From positions 1 to 10,539 of the forward strand of contig JAEWTL010000091.1 in the NCBI GenBank assembly GCA_023459495.1: DNA of 10,539 nt, read 5' to 3'. Made by a program: the position numbers and the translations under genes. This stretch comes from Bacillota bacterium. GTDB taxonomy: Bacteria; Bacillota; Clostridia; Christensenellales; SZUA-584. Positions 1-6,321 of the stretch are shown piece after piece (the first letter of the stretch is position 1; each line of letters begins with the position of its first letter). The notes under the pieces are model-generated. The model worked only from the letters and a program-made list of their open reading frames with translations. It made no database searches and was not told the origin of the DNA.

Positions 1-35
1 GATGATGAAGCCTCTGAAAGATGAGGAGGCAGCAG

Positions 36-200
36 ATGGAATTTCACGAAAACAAAGCCAAAACGCCGTTTATCAGACTTGTGCAACTCTGGCAGGCGGT
101 GAGGCGTTGGCGGCGGCAAATGCAGACCCGACGAGTGTTACAGCAGATGAGTGATGAGCGGTTGAGAGATATTGGGTTACGCAGGGAGGATGTGGAGTGA
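36..200 (+). CDS. yjiS: YjiS, small DUF1127 protein
   Basis: A 54-residue ORF starts at ATG 36, with an excellent Shine-Dalgarno sequence (AGGAGG, 24-29) six bases upstream. It is very basic in the middle (VRRWRRQMQTRR) and ends in the DUF1127 signature, where an arginine-rich helix is followed by a 'LRDIGL' type motif (MSDERLRDIGLRREDVE). From memory it is almost identical to K-12 YjiS, which also marks the left edge of the immigration control region. In other bacteria, small DUF1127 proteins have been linked to RNA turnover and to phosphate or carbon metabolism. The role of YjiS itself is not settled. Identity is confident and function is not. Confidence 0.93.
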   Translation: MEFHENKAKTPFIRLVQLWQAVRRWRRQMQTRRVLQQMSDERLRDIGLRREDVE

Positions 201-296
201 GGGGGCAATTCATCGCGGATAAACAGGATTTCTCTATAACCTCCACAAGGAAGTGGTTATTATTGCGAAATCATCGCTTCACGGAAAGACGTCAGA

Positions 297-2390
297 ATGA
301 AAGCTACAGAAGCCCGCCTACTCGATTTTTTAAAACGTTCGCAGCAGTTTGTTATTCCCATTTATCAACGGACTTATTCATGGACAGAACAACAATGTCG
401 GCAACTTTGGGACGACATCATTCGTGCAGGAAAGCGTGACGATATATCAGCGCATTTTATCGGTTCGGTTGTTTATATAGAGCAGGGATTGTATCAGGTT
501 TCTGGTATTTCTCCGTTGCTGGTCATTGATGGTCAGCAGCGGCTGACGACCGCAATGTTGCTGATTGAGGCTTTATCGCGCCATCTTGGCGAAGACGAAG
601 TTTTTGATGGCTTTTCGGCAATGAAATTGCGTAATTATTATTTGCTCAATCCTTATGAGTCCGGCGAGAAAGGTTTTAAATTACTGCTGACCGAGACTGA
701 TAAAGACAGTTTACTGGCGTTAATAAAACAAAGACCAATGCCAGAAAACTATTCCCATCGAATAATGGAAAACTTTACTTTCTTTGATGAACAAATTGCC
801 AAACTCGGTGATGACTTGATCCCCTTATGTCGTGGGTTAGCAAAGTTATTAATTGTCGATGTGGCGCTTAATCGTGGTCAGGATAATCCGCAACTGATTT
901 TTGAAAGTATGAACTCCACCGGTAAGGCGTTAAGTCAGGCCGATCTGGTGCGCAATTTTATTCTGATGGGCCTCGAACCAGAGCATCAAACCCGGTTGTA
1001 TGAAGATCACTGGCGTCCAATGGAAGTCGCTTTTGGTCAGCAAGGTTACAGCGAATATTTTGACAGTTTTATGCGTCATTATCTGACGGTAAAAACGGGG
1101 GAGATCCCTCGGACAGATGAAGTCTATGAGGCATTTAAACTCCATGCCCGCAGCCAGAGTGTTGCTGAAAAAGGCGTAGATCGGCTGGTTGAAGATATTC
1201 ACATCTACGCGGAGTATTACTGTGCAATGGCATTGGGAAAAGAAAGTGACAAATCGCTTGCTACGGCTTTTCAGGATTTGCGCGAGTTAAAGGTTGATGT
1301 GGCGTATCCTTTCTTACTGGCGCTTTATCATGACTATAAAAATGACGATTTGTCTCACGAAGATTTCCTGAGCATAATTCGTTTAATTGAATCTTATGTT
1401 TTCCGCCGTGCAGTATGTGCGATTCCGACGAATTCTCTTAACAAGACGTTTGCTACTTTTTATAAGGTCATTAATAAAGGAAAATATCTGGAAAGTATTC
1501 AGGTACATTTTATGAACCTGCCTTCATATCGTCGTTTCCCCAACGATGATGAATTTAAACGGGAATTAAAAGTTCGCGATCTCTATAACTTCCGCAGTCG
1601 CAGCTACTGGTTACGACGACTGGAAAACGATAAACGCAGAGAGCGCGTGGAAGAGTTTACGATTGAGCATATTATGCCGCAGAACGAAAATCTGTCGGCT
1701 AAATGGCGTGAAGAGCTGGGAAGCGACTGGCAGCGTGTGCATAAAGAACTGTTACATACGTTGGGGAATCTCACATTAACGCGCTATAACTCCCGCTACA
1801 GTGACAGACCTTTCGCGGAAAAACGCGATATTGAAGACGGCTTTAAGCATAGCCCGCTCTATTTGAATATCGGTCTTGGACAGTGCGAAAAATGGGATGA
1901 AGCCGCCATTCACGCCCGAGCCGATCGTCTGGCCGATCTCGCGGTTCAGGTCTGGCAAGCTCCTTCTCTTCCTGAAGAGGTTTTAGCTGTTTATCGGGGG
2001 CAGCCTGAAAACAAAACCAGTTACAGCCTGAGTGATTATCCTTTTCTTGCTGATGGTTCGCATAGCCGTGTGTTATTCGATCATCTTAGCGATGAAGTTA
2101 TGCGCCTGGACGCAGGGATCACGCAGGAAGTATTGAAGCTGTATATTGCGTTTAAAGCGGAAACGAATTTTGTTGATGTTGTGCCGCAAAAAAGCCGACT
2201 GCGATTGTCGCTTAATATGCAGTTTCATGAACTGGTCGATCCGAAAGGTATTGCCAAAGATGTGACAAATGTTGGGCGATGGGGCAATGGTGATGTGGAA
2301 ATTGGTTTCAGTGACCTCGCACAACTTCCTTACATTATGGGGTTAATTCGTCAGGCATTTGAAAAACAGATGGAGAGCGCGTTGGTATAA
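297..2390 (+). CDS. GmrSD-like type IV restriction enzyme (DUF262-DUF1524-DUF5655)
   Basis: This 697-residue protein has a ParB/Srx-like DUF262 N-terminus. The visible DUF262 motifs are IPIYQRTYSW (20-29), IDGQQRLTT (77-85) and FESMNSTGKALSQADLVRN (202-220). A helical linker leads to a DUF1524 His-Me-finger (HNH-like) nuclease with EHIMPQ (457-462, catalytic H458 likely), HTLGNLTL (487-494) and N498. The C-terminal part (about 588-690: LYIAFKAETNFVDVVPQK, RWGNGDVEIG) resembles DUF5655. In the GmrSD family, DUF262 uses nucleotide hydrolysis and DUF1524 cuts DNA carrying modified bases such as glucosylated hydroxymethylcytosine. Here both halves are one chain and all key motifs are intact, so it should be active. 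The start at 297 has only a weak Shine-Dalgarno sequence (GGAAAG, 279-284). It replaces yjiT-mcrBC of K-12. Its exact target modification cannot be read from sequence. Confidence 0.88.
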   Translation: MKATEARLLDFLKRSQQFVIPIYQRTYSWTEQQCRQLWDDIIRAGKRDDISAHFIGSVVYIEQGLYQVSGISPLLVIDGQQRLTTAMLLIEALSRHLGEDEVFDGFSAMKLRNYYLLNPYESGEKGFKLLLTETDKDSLLALIKQRPMPENYSHRIMENFTFFDEQIAKLGDDLIPLCRGLAKLLIVDVALNRGQDNPQLIFESMNSTGKALSQADLVRNFILMGLEPEHQTRLYEDHWRPMEVAFGQQGYSEYFDSFMRHYLTVKTGEIPRTDEVYEAFKLHARSQSVAEKGVDRLVEDIHIYAEYYCAMALGKESDKSLATAFQDLRELKVDVAYPFLLALYHDYKNDDLSHEDFLSIIRLIESYVFRRAVCAIPTNSLNKTFATFYKVINKGKYLESIQVHFMNLPSYRRFPNDDEFKRELKVRDLYNFRSRSYWLRRLENDKRRERVEEFTIEHIMPQNENLSAKWREELGSDWQRVHKELLHTLGNLTLTRYNSRYSDRPFAEKRDIEDGFKHSPLYLNIGLGQCEKWDEAAIHARADRLADLAVQVWQAPSLPEEVLAVYRGQPENKTSYSLSDYPFLADGSHSRVLFDHLSDEVMRLDAGITQEVLKLYIAFKAETNFVDVVPQKSRLRLSLNMQFHELVDPKGIAKDVTNVGRWGNGDVEIGFSDLAQLPYIMGLIRQAFEKQMESALV

Positions 2391-2397
2391 CGCAGCG

Positions 2398-2428
2398 AAA
2401 AATGCCCGGTAGTCCTGGCGCTACCGGG
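2398..2428 (-). terminator. Rho-independent terminator of symE
   Basis: On the minus strand a perfect 8-bp stem (CCCGGTAG paired with CTACCGGG, 2405-2412 and 2421-2428) closes an 8-base loop. It is followed by CATTTTT, the complement of the A-run at 2398-2402. It begins nine bases past the symE stop codon. The stem could also slow transcription arriving from the GmrSD-like gene, but there is no T-run on that strand. Confidence 0.8.
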
Positions 2429-2436
2429 TCAATGTA

Positions 2437-2778
2437 TCAGGCGACTTTCTGTTTACCGGTAATTACCCCAATAAAATCCTGCACCTGCTTTTGTTTACGC
2501 GCCGACAGCTTGCACACCTGGCGCAGCGACTGCATCAGTTCGCTCTCGGCGGCGGCGGGTGGTTGGGCGGTGAGGACAATACAGCCTTCCATCACTTTGA
2601 CATTAACGGGCGTGCCGGTAGCAAAACCGGCGGCTTCCAGCCACTGACCTTTCAGGGTGATGGCGGGAATACGGCTGTAATCCGGGTAGCGACTCGCATA
2701 ACTCACGGTTAATTGACGGTTATTTGCCGGGAAGACTTCTGCTTCGAACGGTTGTGCAATAGAATGCGTGTCAGTCAT
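2437..2778 (-). CDS. symE: SymE, SOS-induced AbrB-fold toxin-like protein
   Basis: The 113-residue protein begins MTDTHSIAQPFEAEV and carries the SpoVT/AbrB-like strand pattern RIPAITLKGQWLEAAGF followed by GTPVNVKVMEGCIVLT. From memory it is nearly identical to K-12 SymE at the same length. SymE was first described as an endoribonuclease-like toxin made late in the SOS response. Later work found that it binds DNA and condenses the nucleoid. Expression is held down by LexA (box at 2854-2873), by the antisense RNA SymR that covers the 5' end of the mRNA, and by Lon proteolysis. The Shine-Dalgarno is modest (AGAGAA, about eight bases before the ATG) and lies inside the SymR-complementary part. 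symE sits downstream of hsdS on the same strand, but a hairpin terminator and its own promoter region separate them. Confidence 0.96.
   Translation of the reverse strand: MTDTHSIAQPFEAEVFPANNRQLTVSYASRYPDYSRIPAITLKGQWLEAAGFATGTPVNVKVMEGCIVLTAQPPAAAESELMQSLRQVCKLSARKQKQVQDFIGVITGKQKVA
2737..2765 (+). promoter_or_regulatory. Probable SymR promoter
   Basis: TAGAAT at 2760-2765 is a good -10 box placed about 9-10 bases before the expected SymR 5' end. The -35 position 17 bases upstream (TTCTGC, 2737-2742) is poor. The whole promoter lies inside the start of symE, as expected for an antisense RNA gene. Confidence 0.5.
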
Positions 2779-2851
2779 GATTACTATTCTCTATAAATAG
2801 TGATTGTGATTAGCGGTGCGGGTGTGTTGGCGCACATCCGCACCGCGCTAA
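2775..2851 (+). ncRNA. symR: SymR antisense RNA against symE
   Basis: The K-12 SymR RNA, about 77 nt long, starts at the symE start codon on the opposite strand and runs through the symE leader. The same layout is present here. A small 5' stem (ACTATT 2783-2788 with AATAGT 2796-2801) is followed by a long, GC-rich stem-loop at 2811-2850, with TAGCG/CGCTA at the base and GTGCGG/CCGCAC above it. There is no clear T-run after the stem. The RNA is fully complementary to the ribosome-binding region of symE, so it should block SymE translation and destabilise the mRNA. The ends are taken from the known K-12 gene and could be off by a few bases. Confidence 0.82.
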
Positions 2852-2853
2852 AT

Positions 2854-2873
2854 ACCTGTATATATCATCAGTA
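2854..2873 (-). promoter_or_regulatory. LexA box in the symE promoter region
   Basis: ACCTGTATATATCATCAGTA fits the SOS box pattern CTG-N10-CAG (CTG at 2856-2858, CAG at 2869-2871) with the usual AT-rich alternating centre. K-12 symE is a known LexA target with its operator in this position. A possible -10 in minus-strand sense (TATACA or TATTTA) overlaps or follows the box, so bound LexA would block RNA polymerase. The exact -35/-10 pair is not clear. Confidence 0.82.
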
Positions 2874-2949
2874 AATATGGGGAAAGTCCAGCTAAAAATT
2901 AATGAAAATAAGATGGAAGTTAGCGTGAAATATAATTTTTGGTGATGTG

Positions 2950-2977
2950 AATAAAGCGGCTATTGAGCCGCTTTATT
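2950..2977 (-). terminator. Terminator after hsdS
   Basis: A perfect 12-bp stem (AATAAAGCGGCT and AGCCGCTTTATT) closes a four-base loop 21 bases past the hsdS stop codon. The A/T-rich base of the stem supplies the short U-tract on either strand. It ends the hsdRMS transcript and insulates symE from it. Confidence 0.8.
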
Positions 2978-2998
2978 GGTTTTATGAGGGCGAGGAAA

Positions 2999-4786
2999 TT
3001 AGTTTATCGCCGCGTCAGTGAGTGCATCTGCAAGGTGCAGTTGGGTTTGTTGGGCGGATTGGATTTGACTCTTTAGAGTTATAAAATAATCCATCATTTC
3101 ATTTATTTTATCTGTTATTTTTAATTGTTCATGTGTAGTCGGGATAGCTATAGGTGCCATTTTTAAAATATCTTGTGAAATATTCATCTGACTTTCTGCC
3201 ATGCCAGATTTGGAGTTTTCAAGATATGTTGAAGTAAACCCATAGTTTAGACATAAGGAAATGTATTTCTCGGAGATATCCTCTGATATCAAATGAAATC
3301 TGATTATTTTATCTGAAATCATTAAATTTTCTCTTGTTTTTTCAACAAGGCATGAAATACCAACCCGATTTTTAGGACCAGCTCTTGTTATAAGAATATC
3401 TCCTGCTTTTACTTCTAGTTGTGGCCTTGGGGCTTTATTTTTAGGGAGCGCCTTGTTTTCGTACTCTCTATATTCAAGAGATTGAACTGCGGTCGTTTTT
3501 AACACCCCCCATTCTCCTGGAGCAGCTGGTTCAGAAGAACATGCAGGACTCCACCCAGCATCAATGGAATCAATAAGCTCTCCGAGCCTGCACCATTCCC
3601 ATCCATTAGGCAGTTCAAACGGTTTTTCCTCGTCGCTAATTGGCGGCAGTGGTTTTTGTTTTTTTATTTTCCCTTCTTTCACCAATTGAGCTTTTTCCTG
3701 CGCAATTCGTTTGAGCAGTTCAGAGGCTGGTTCGTCATTCGGATCCTGCGGCACAAGTTTACCCATTACGGCCAGTTGCAGAATGGTCTGTTTTAACGCA
3801 TCCACGCTGGCTTCGGTGGTAAATAGTGTGTCGAAGTGCTCGTTAATACGCACCCAGTTTTCAGCCAGTTCCTCGGCGTTTTGGCTGTCTGTAAGCGTTC
3901 CCAACAGGGTTTCAACCAGTTGCTGATGTGCGTCCAGACTGGTCAGGGATTGTTGTTCCAGTTGGTCGCACAAAGATAATAAAAAAGTAGCCTCTTCCAA
4001 TAATTGAGCACAGTTTCTCTTGGAGGGCATAGCTACTAATAGCATTTCCAAATTTGATTTGTTTAAATTCTTAATTCCAATACCTTTACCTGAAGATTGT
4101 GTTTGCCTTCTGTACAATGGTGTTTTGAGAAAGAATCCGATGAACTCATCGACTATTTTAGAGTATGTTCTGACAACACCGCAGAAAGCACCGAATGTGT
4201 AATTTCCATTCTCAAAAAATTGAGCGGCCTTTCCAACAAGTGACTCCGAACCACTAGACATAGCTATTAATACATCCCCCATACGTAAGTATTGTTCAGG
4301 GGAAACTAATTCTTCATCAACATAGACAATCGGCTCAAGTAAAATTTCAGATTGGATATTATTCGCCCTAAGAAGGGGGAGCATTCCGTCTTTCTTTATT
4401 TCCGAAGATTGAGATTTCCCATATGTCACGCCACGGATAATTTCTGCAATATCCCCCAATCGCACCCACTCCCATCCCTGCGGCAATTCAAACGGCTTCT
4501 CTTCCTCGCTAATTTCCGGCAGTGGTTTTTGCTTTTTAATTTTCCCCTGTTTCACCAGCTCTGCTTTTTCCGCCGCAATACGCTTCAGCAGCTCCGACGC
4601 CGGTTCATCGTTCGGGTCCTGCGGCACCAGTTTACCGCGCACAGCCAGTTCCAGAATCAGCTCACGTAATTTCTTAATGCCATATAAATCAATTTTTCCG
4701 GAACTGCCGCGCCCGGCGGTGGAACGGGTTTGCAACGCCGAGGTCCAGGTTTCCATATGATCAACGATCAGCTTTTCCACACTCAT
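2999..4786 (-). CDS. hsdS: Type I restriction specificity subunit HsdS (IB-like)
   Basis: HsdS (595 residues) recognises the bipartite target and holds the two HsdM subunits. It has two target recognition domains, roughly residues 112-258 and 404-556. Each follows a near-identical conserved block (40-113 and 331-404) containing GKLVPQDPNDEPASELLKRI and GKIKKQKPLP and ending in GWEW. A helical spacer (259-300, rich in Leu/Gln) joins the halves, and a matching helix (about 557-590) ends the protein. The ATG at 4784-4786 overlaps the hsdM stop by one base (TGATG) and has a strong Shine-Dalgarno GGAGG eight bases upstream, so translation is probably coupled. Length and conserved blocks resemble EcoAI/EcoEI HsdS (IB family), not EcoKI. 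I cannot read the DNA target from the sequence. The reading frame is intact. Confidence 0.95.
   Translation of the reverse strand: MSVEKLIVDHMETWTSALQTRSTAGRGSSGKIDLYGIKKLRELILELAVRGKLVPQDPNDEPASELLKRIAAEKAELVKQGKIKKQKPLPEISEEEKPFELPQGWEWVRLGDIAEIIRGVTYGKSQSSEIKKDGMLPLLRANNIQSEILLEPIVYVDEELVSPEQYLRMGDVLIAMSSGSESLVGKAAQFFENGNYTFGAFCGVVRTYSKIVDEFIGFFLKTPLYRRQTQSSGKGIGIKNLNKSNLEMLLVAMPSKRNCAQLLEEATFLLSLCDQLEQQSLTSLDAHQQLVETLLGTLTDSQNAEELAENWVRINEHFDTLFTTEASVDALKQTILQLAVMGKLVPQDPNDEPASELLKRIAQEKAQLVKEGKIKKQKPLPPISDEEKPFELPNGWEWCRLGELIDSIDAGWSPACSSEPAAPGEWGVLKTTAVQSLEYREYENKALPKNKAPRPQLEVKAGDILITRAGPKNRVGISCLVEKTRENLMISDKIIRFHLISEDISEKYISLCLNYGFTSTYLENSKSGMAESQMNISQDILKMAPIAIPTTHEQLKITDKINEMMDYFITLKSQIQSAQQTQLHLADALTDAAIN
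3575..3796 (-). repeat. Conserved repeat, second copy, within hsdS
   Basis: This stretch encodes HsdS residues 331-404 and repeats the block at 4448-4669 with an offset of 873 bases (291 codons). The protein copies differ at scattered positions, for example 'AAEKAELVKQ' against 'AQEKAQLVKE', and the DNA copies show many silent differences. It forms the conserved frame around the second recognition domain and gives homology for swapping domains by recombination. Confidence 0.88.
4448..4669 (-). repeat. Conserved repeat, first copy, within hsdS
   Basis: This stretch encodes HsdS residues 40-113 and is the partner of the copy at 3575-3796. Both contain GKLVPQDPNDEPASELLKRI and end at the GWEW motif, where the variable recognition domain begins. 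Such a paired layout gives HsdS its pseudo-twofold symmetry. Confidence 0.88.
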
Positions 4787-6255
4787 CAGTTAACCTCCTT
4801 GCCAGACAGTGCTGCGCCGAGAATATCGCGCAGTTGATTACGCAGCGTCTGGATCTCCGCCTGCTGTTTTGCATACTGCGCTAACAGTTCGTCCGGATCA
4901 TGGCTGACGGTTTCCGCCTGATGTGGGTTTTTAATATCCAGATTGAAGTTACGCGCAATCACGTCATCAATGCTGACTTTCCACGCTTGCTCATTCTCGA
5001 CGCGGCTGGCAAAACCATCGGCCTCGTTACCCCACCAGTCGATCTCCGCCTGAAACTCTTCAAACTTCATCGGCTTGGTTTTGCTGTAGTTTTTCACGCC
5101 CGCCGGATACGGATGCTCATAGAACCAAATCTCTTTGGTTGGCTGACCTTTGGTAAAGAACAACAGGTTGGTTTTAATGCCGGTATAGGGGTTAAACACA
5201 CCATTCGGTAAACGCACGATGGTATGCAGGTTGCACTCTTCGGTAAGTAGCTTTTTGATTTTGGTTTTAACGCCTTCGCCAAATAGTGTGCCATCCGGCA
5301 ATACCACCGCCGCACGACCGTTTTTCGCCAGTACTTCCACAATCAGTTGCAGGAACAGATCCGCCGTTTCGCGGGTTTGCATCTCTGCCGGAAAGTTCTT
5401 CTCAATACCGTCTTCTTCCGTGCCACCAAACGGCGGGTTGGTAACAATGACATCCAGTTGTTCATCCCAGGAGGAAAGCGGTTTGTTCAGGGTGTTGTCG
5501 TGACGAATTTGTACCGGTACTTCAATGCCGTGCAGCAGCATATTGGTGGTCGCCAGCAGGTGCGGAAGCTGTTTTTTCTCAACACCGTGGATCTGTTGTT
5601 GCAGCGTCTGATGATCGGCGACGCTCTTCACGTATTTGTTCTTTACATGATCAAATGCGCAGGCAAGAAAACCGCCCGTACCACAGGCCGGGTCCATAAT
5701 GGATTCGCCGAGTTTCGGATCAACGCGATCCACCATAAAGCGAGTGACGGCGCGTGGAGTATAGAATTCGCCAGCATTGCCCGCAGATTGCAGATCTTTA
5801 AGGATCTGTTCGTAAATATCACCAAACAGATGGCGTTCGCTGGCGCTGGTAAAGTCAATTTCGTTCAGCTTGTTGATCACCTGACGCAGTAGCGTACCGT
5901 TTTTCATATAGTTATAGGCATCGCTGAACGCCTGCTTCACCACGTAGCCGCGTGGGTTTTTATCGATAGGCGCAGTGAGGTTTTTCAACGCCGGGAACAG
6001 ATCATCATTAACGAATTCCAGCAGGGAATCACCGGTAATGCCCTGCGCGTTTGCGGCCCAACTGCGCCACAAATAACGCTGTGGGATCGGATATTGATAG
6101 TTATCCTGCTCCAGTTCCAGCGCCTCTTCCTGGGCATCGAAGATTTTCAAAAACAGCAGCCAGGAGAGCTGACCGAGACGCTGCGCATCGCCGTCCACAC
6201 CGGCATCTTTGCGCATAATATCTTGTAATGATTTGATTACTGAACTGATAGACAT
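4786..6255 (-). CDS. hsdM: Type I adenine methyltransferase subunit HsdM (IB-like)
   Basis: HsdM transfers a methyl group from S-adenosylmethionine to N6 of adenine in the target chosen by HsdS, and is also needed for restriction. From MSISSVIKSL it is 489 residues, the length I recall for EcoAI HsdM, which it closely resembles. Motifs are EFYTPRAV (163-170), the SAM-binding motif I DPACGTGGF (188-196) and the catalytic NPPF (273-276). The helical N-terminal HsdM domain and a C-terminal coiled coil (about 455-478) are present. The start at 6255 is preceded by GGA seven bases upstream. An in-frame ATG at 6291 would add 12 residues, but it lies in the loop of a terminator hairpin and has no counterpart in the family as I recall it. 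hsdM overlaps hsdS by one base. Confidence 0.97.
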   Translation of the reverse strand: MSISSVIKSLQDIMRKDAGVDGDAQRLGQLSWLLFLKIFDAQEEALELEQDNYQYPIPQRYLWRSWAANAQGITGDSLLEFVNDDLFPALKNLTAPIDKNPRGYVVKQAFSDAYNYMKNGTLLRQVINKLNEIDFTSASERHLFGDIYEQILKDLQSAGNAGEFYTPRAVTRFMVDRVDPKLGESIMDPACGTGGFLACAFDHVKNKYVKSVADHQTLQQQIHGVEKKQLPHLLATTNMLLHGIEVPVQIRHDNTLNKPLSSWDEQLDVIVTNPPFGGTEEDGIEKNFPAEMQTRETADLFLQLIVEVLAKNGRAAVVLPDGTLFGEGVKTKIKKLLTEECNLHTIVRLPNGVFNPYTGIKTNLLFFTKGQPTKEIWFYEHPYPAGVKNYSKTKPMKFEEFQAEIDWWGNEADGFASRVENEQAWKVSIDDVIARNFNLDIKNPHQAETVSHDPDELLAQYAKQQAEIQTLRNQLRDILGAALSGKEVN

Positions 6256-6268
6256 GTTGTATTCCATG

Positions 6269-6306
6269 AAAAACAAGGCCTTCTGCAACATGATGGTTGC
6301 AGAAGG
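6269..6306 (-). terminator. Terminator-like hairpin between hsdR and hsdM
   Basis: Minus-strand sequence has a perfect 11-bp stem, CCTTCTGCAAC with GTTGCAGAAGG (6296-6306 and 6279-6289), a six-base loop, and then CCTTGTTTTT. It lies 15 bases past the hsdR stop codon and ends about 13 bases before the hsdM start. It looks like an intrinsic terminator or attenuator inside the operon. If it works, it would uncouple hsdR from hsdMS expression. Confidence 0.68.
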
Positions 6307-6321
6307 CGCAAAAGAGAGTTG

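Noticed and set aside
236..260. Imperfect hairpin (ATAACC...GGTTAT) between yjiS and the GmrSD-like gene as a terminator.
   Set aside because: Only six base pairs plus a bulged three-pair extension, and no T-run follows.
3575..4669. The repeated block in hsdS as a sign of two fused or duplicated genes or of a mobile element.
   Set aside because: Paired conserved blocks are normal in type I HsdS subunits, and there are no element ends or target duplications.
5347..5892. Open frame of 181 codons on the plus strand opposite hsdM.
   Set aside because: It is the antisense shadow of conserved methyltransferase coding sequence, without a recognisable domain or good ribosome-binding site.
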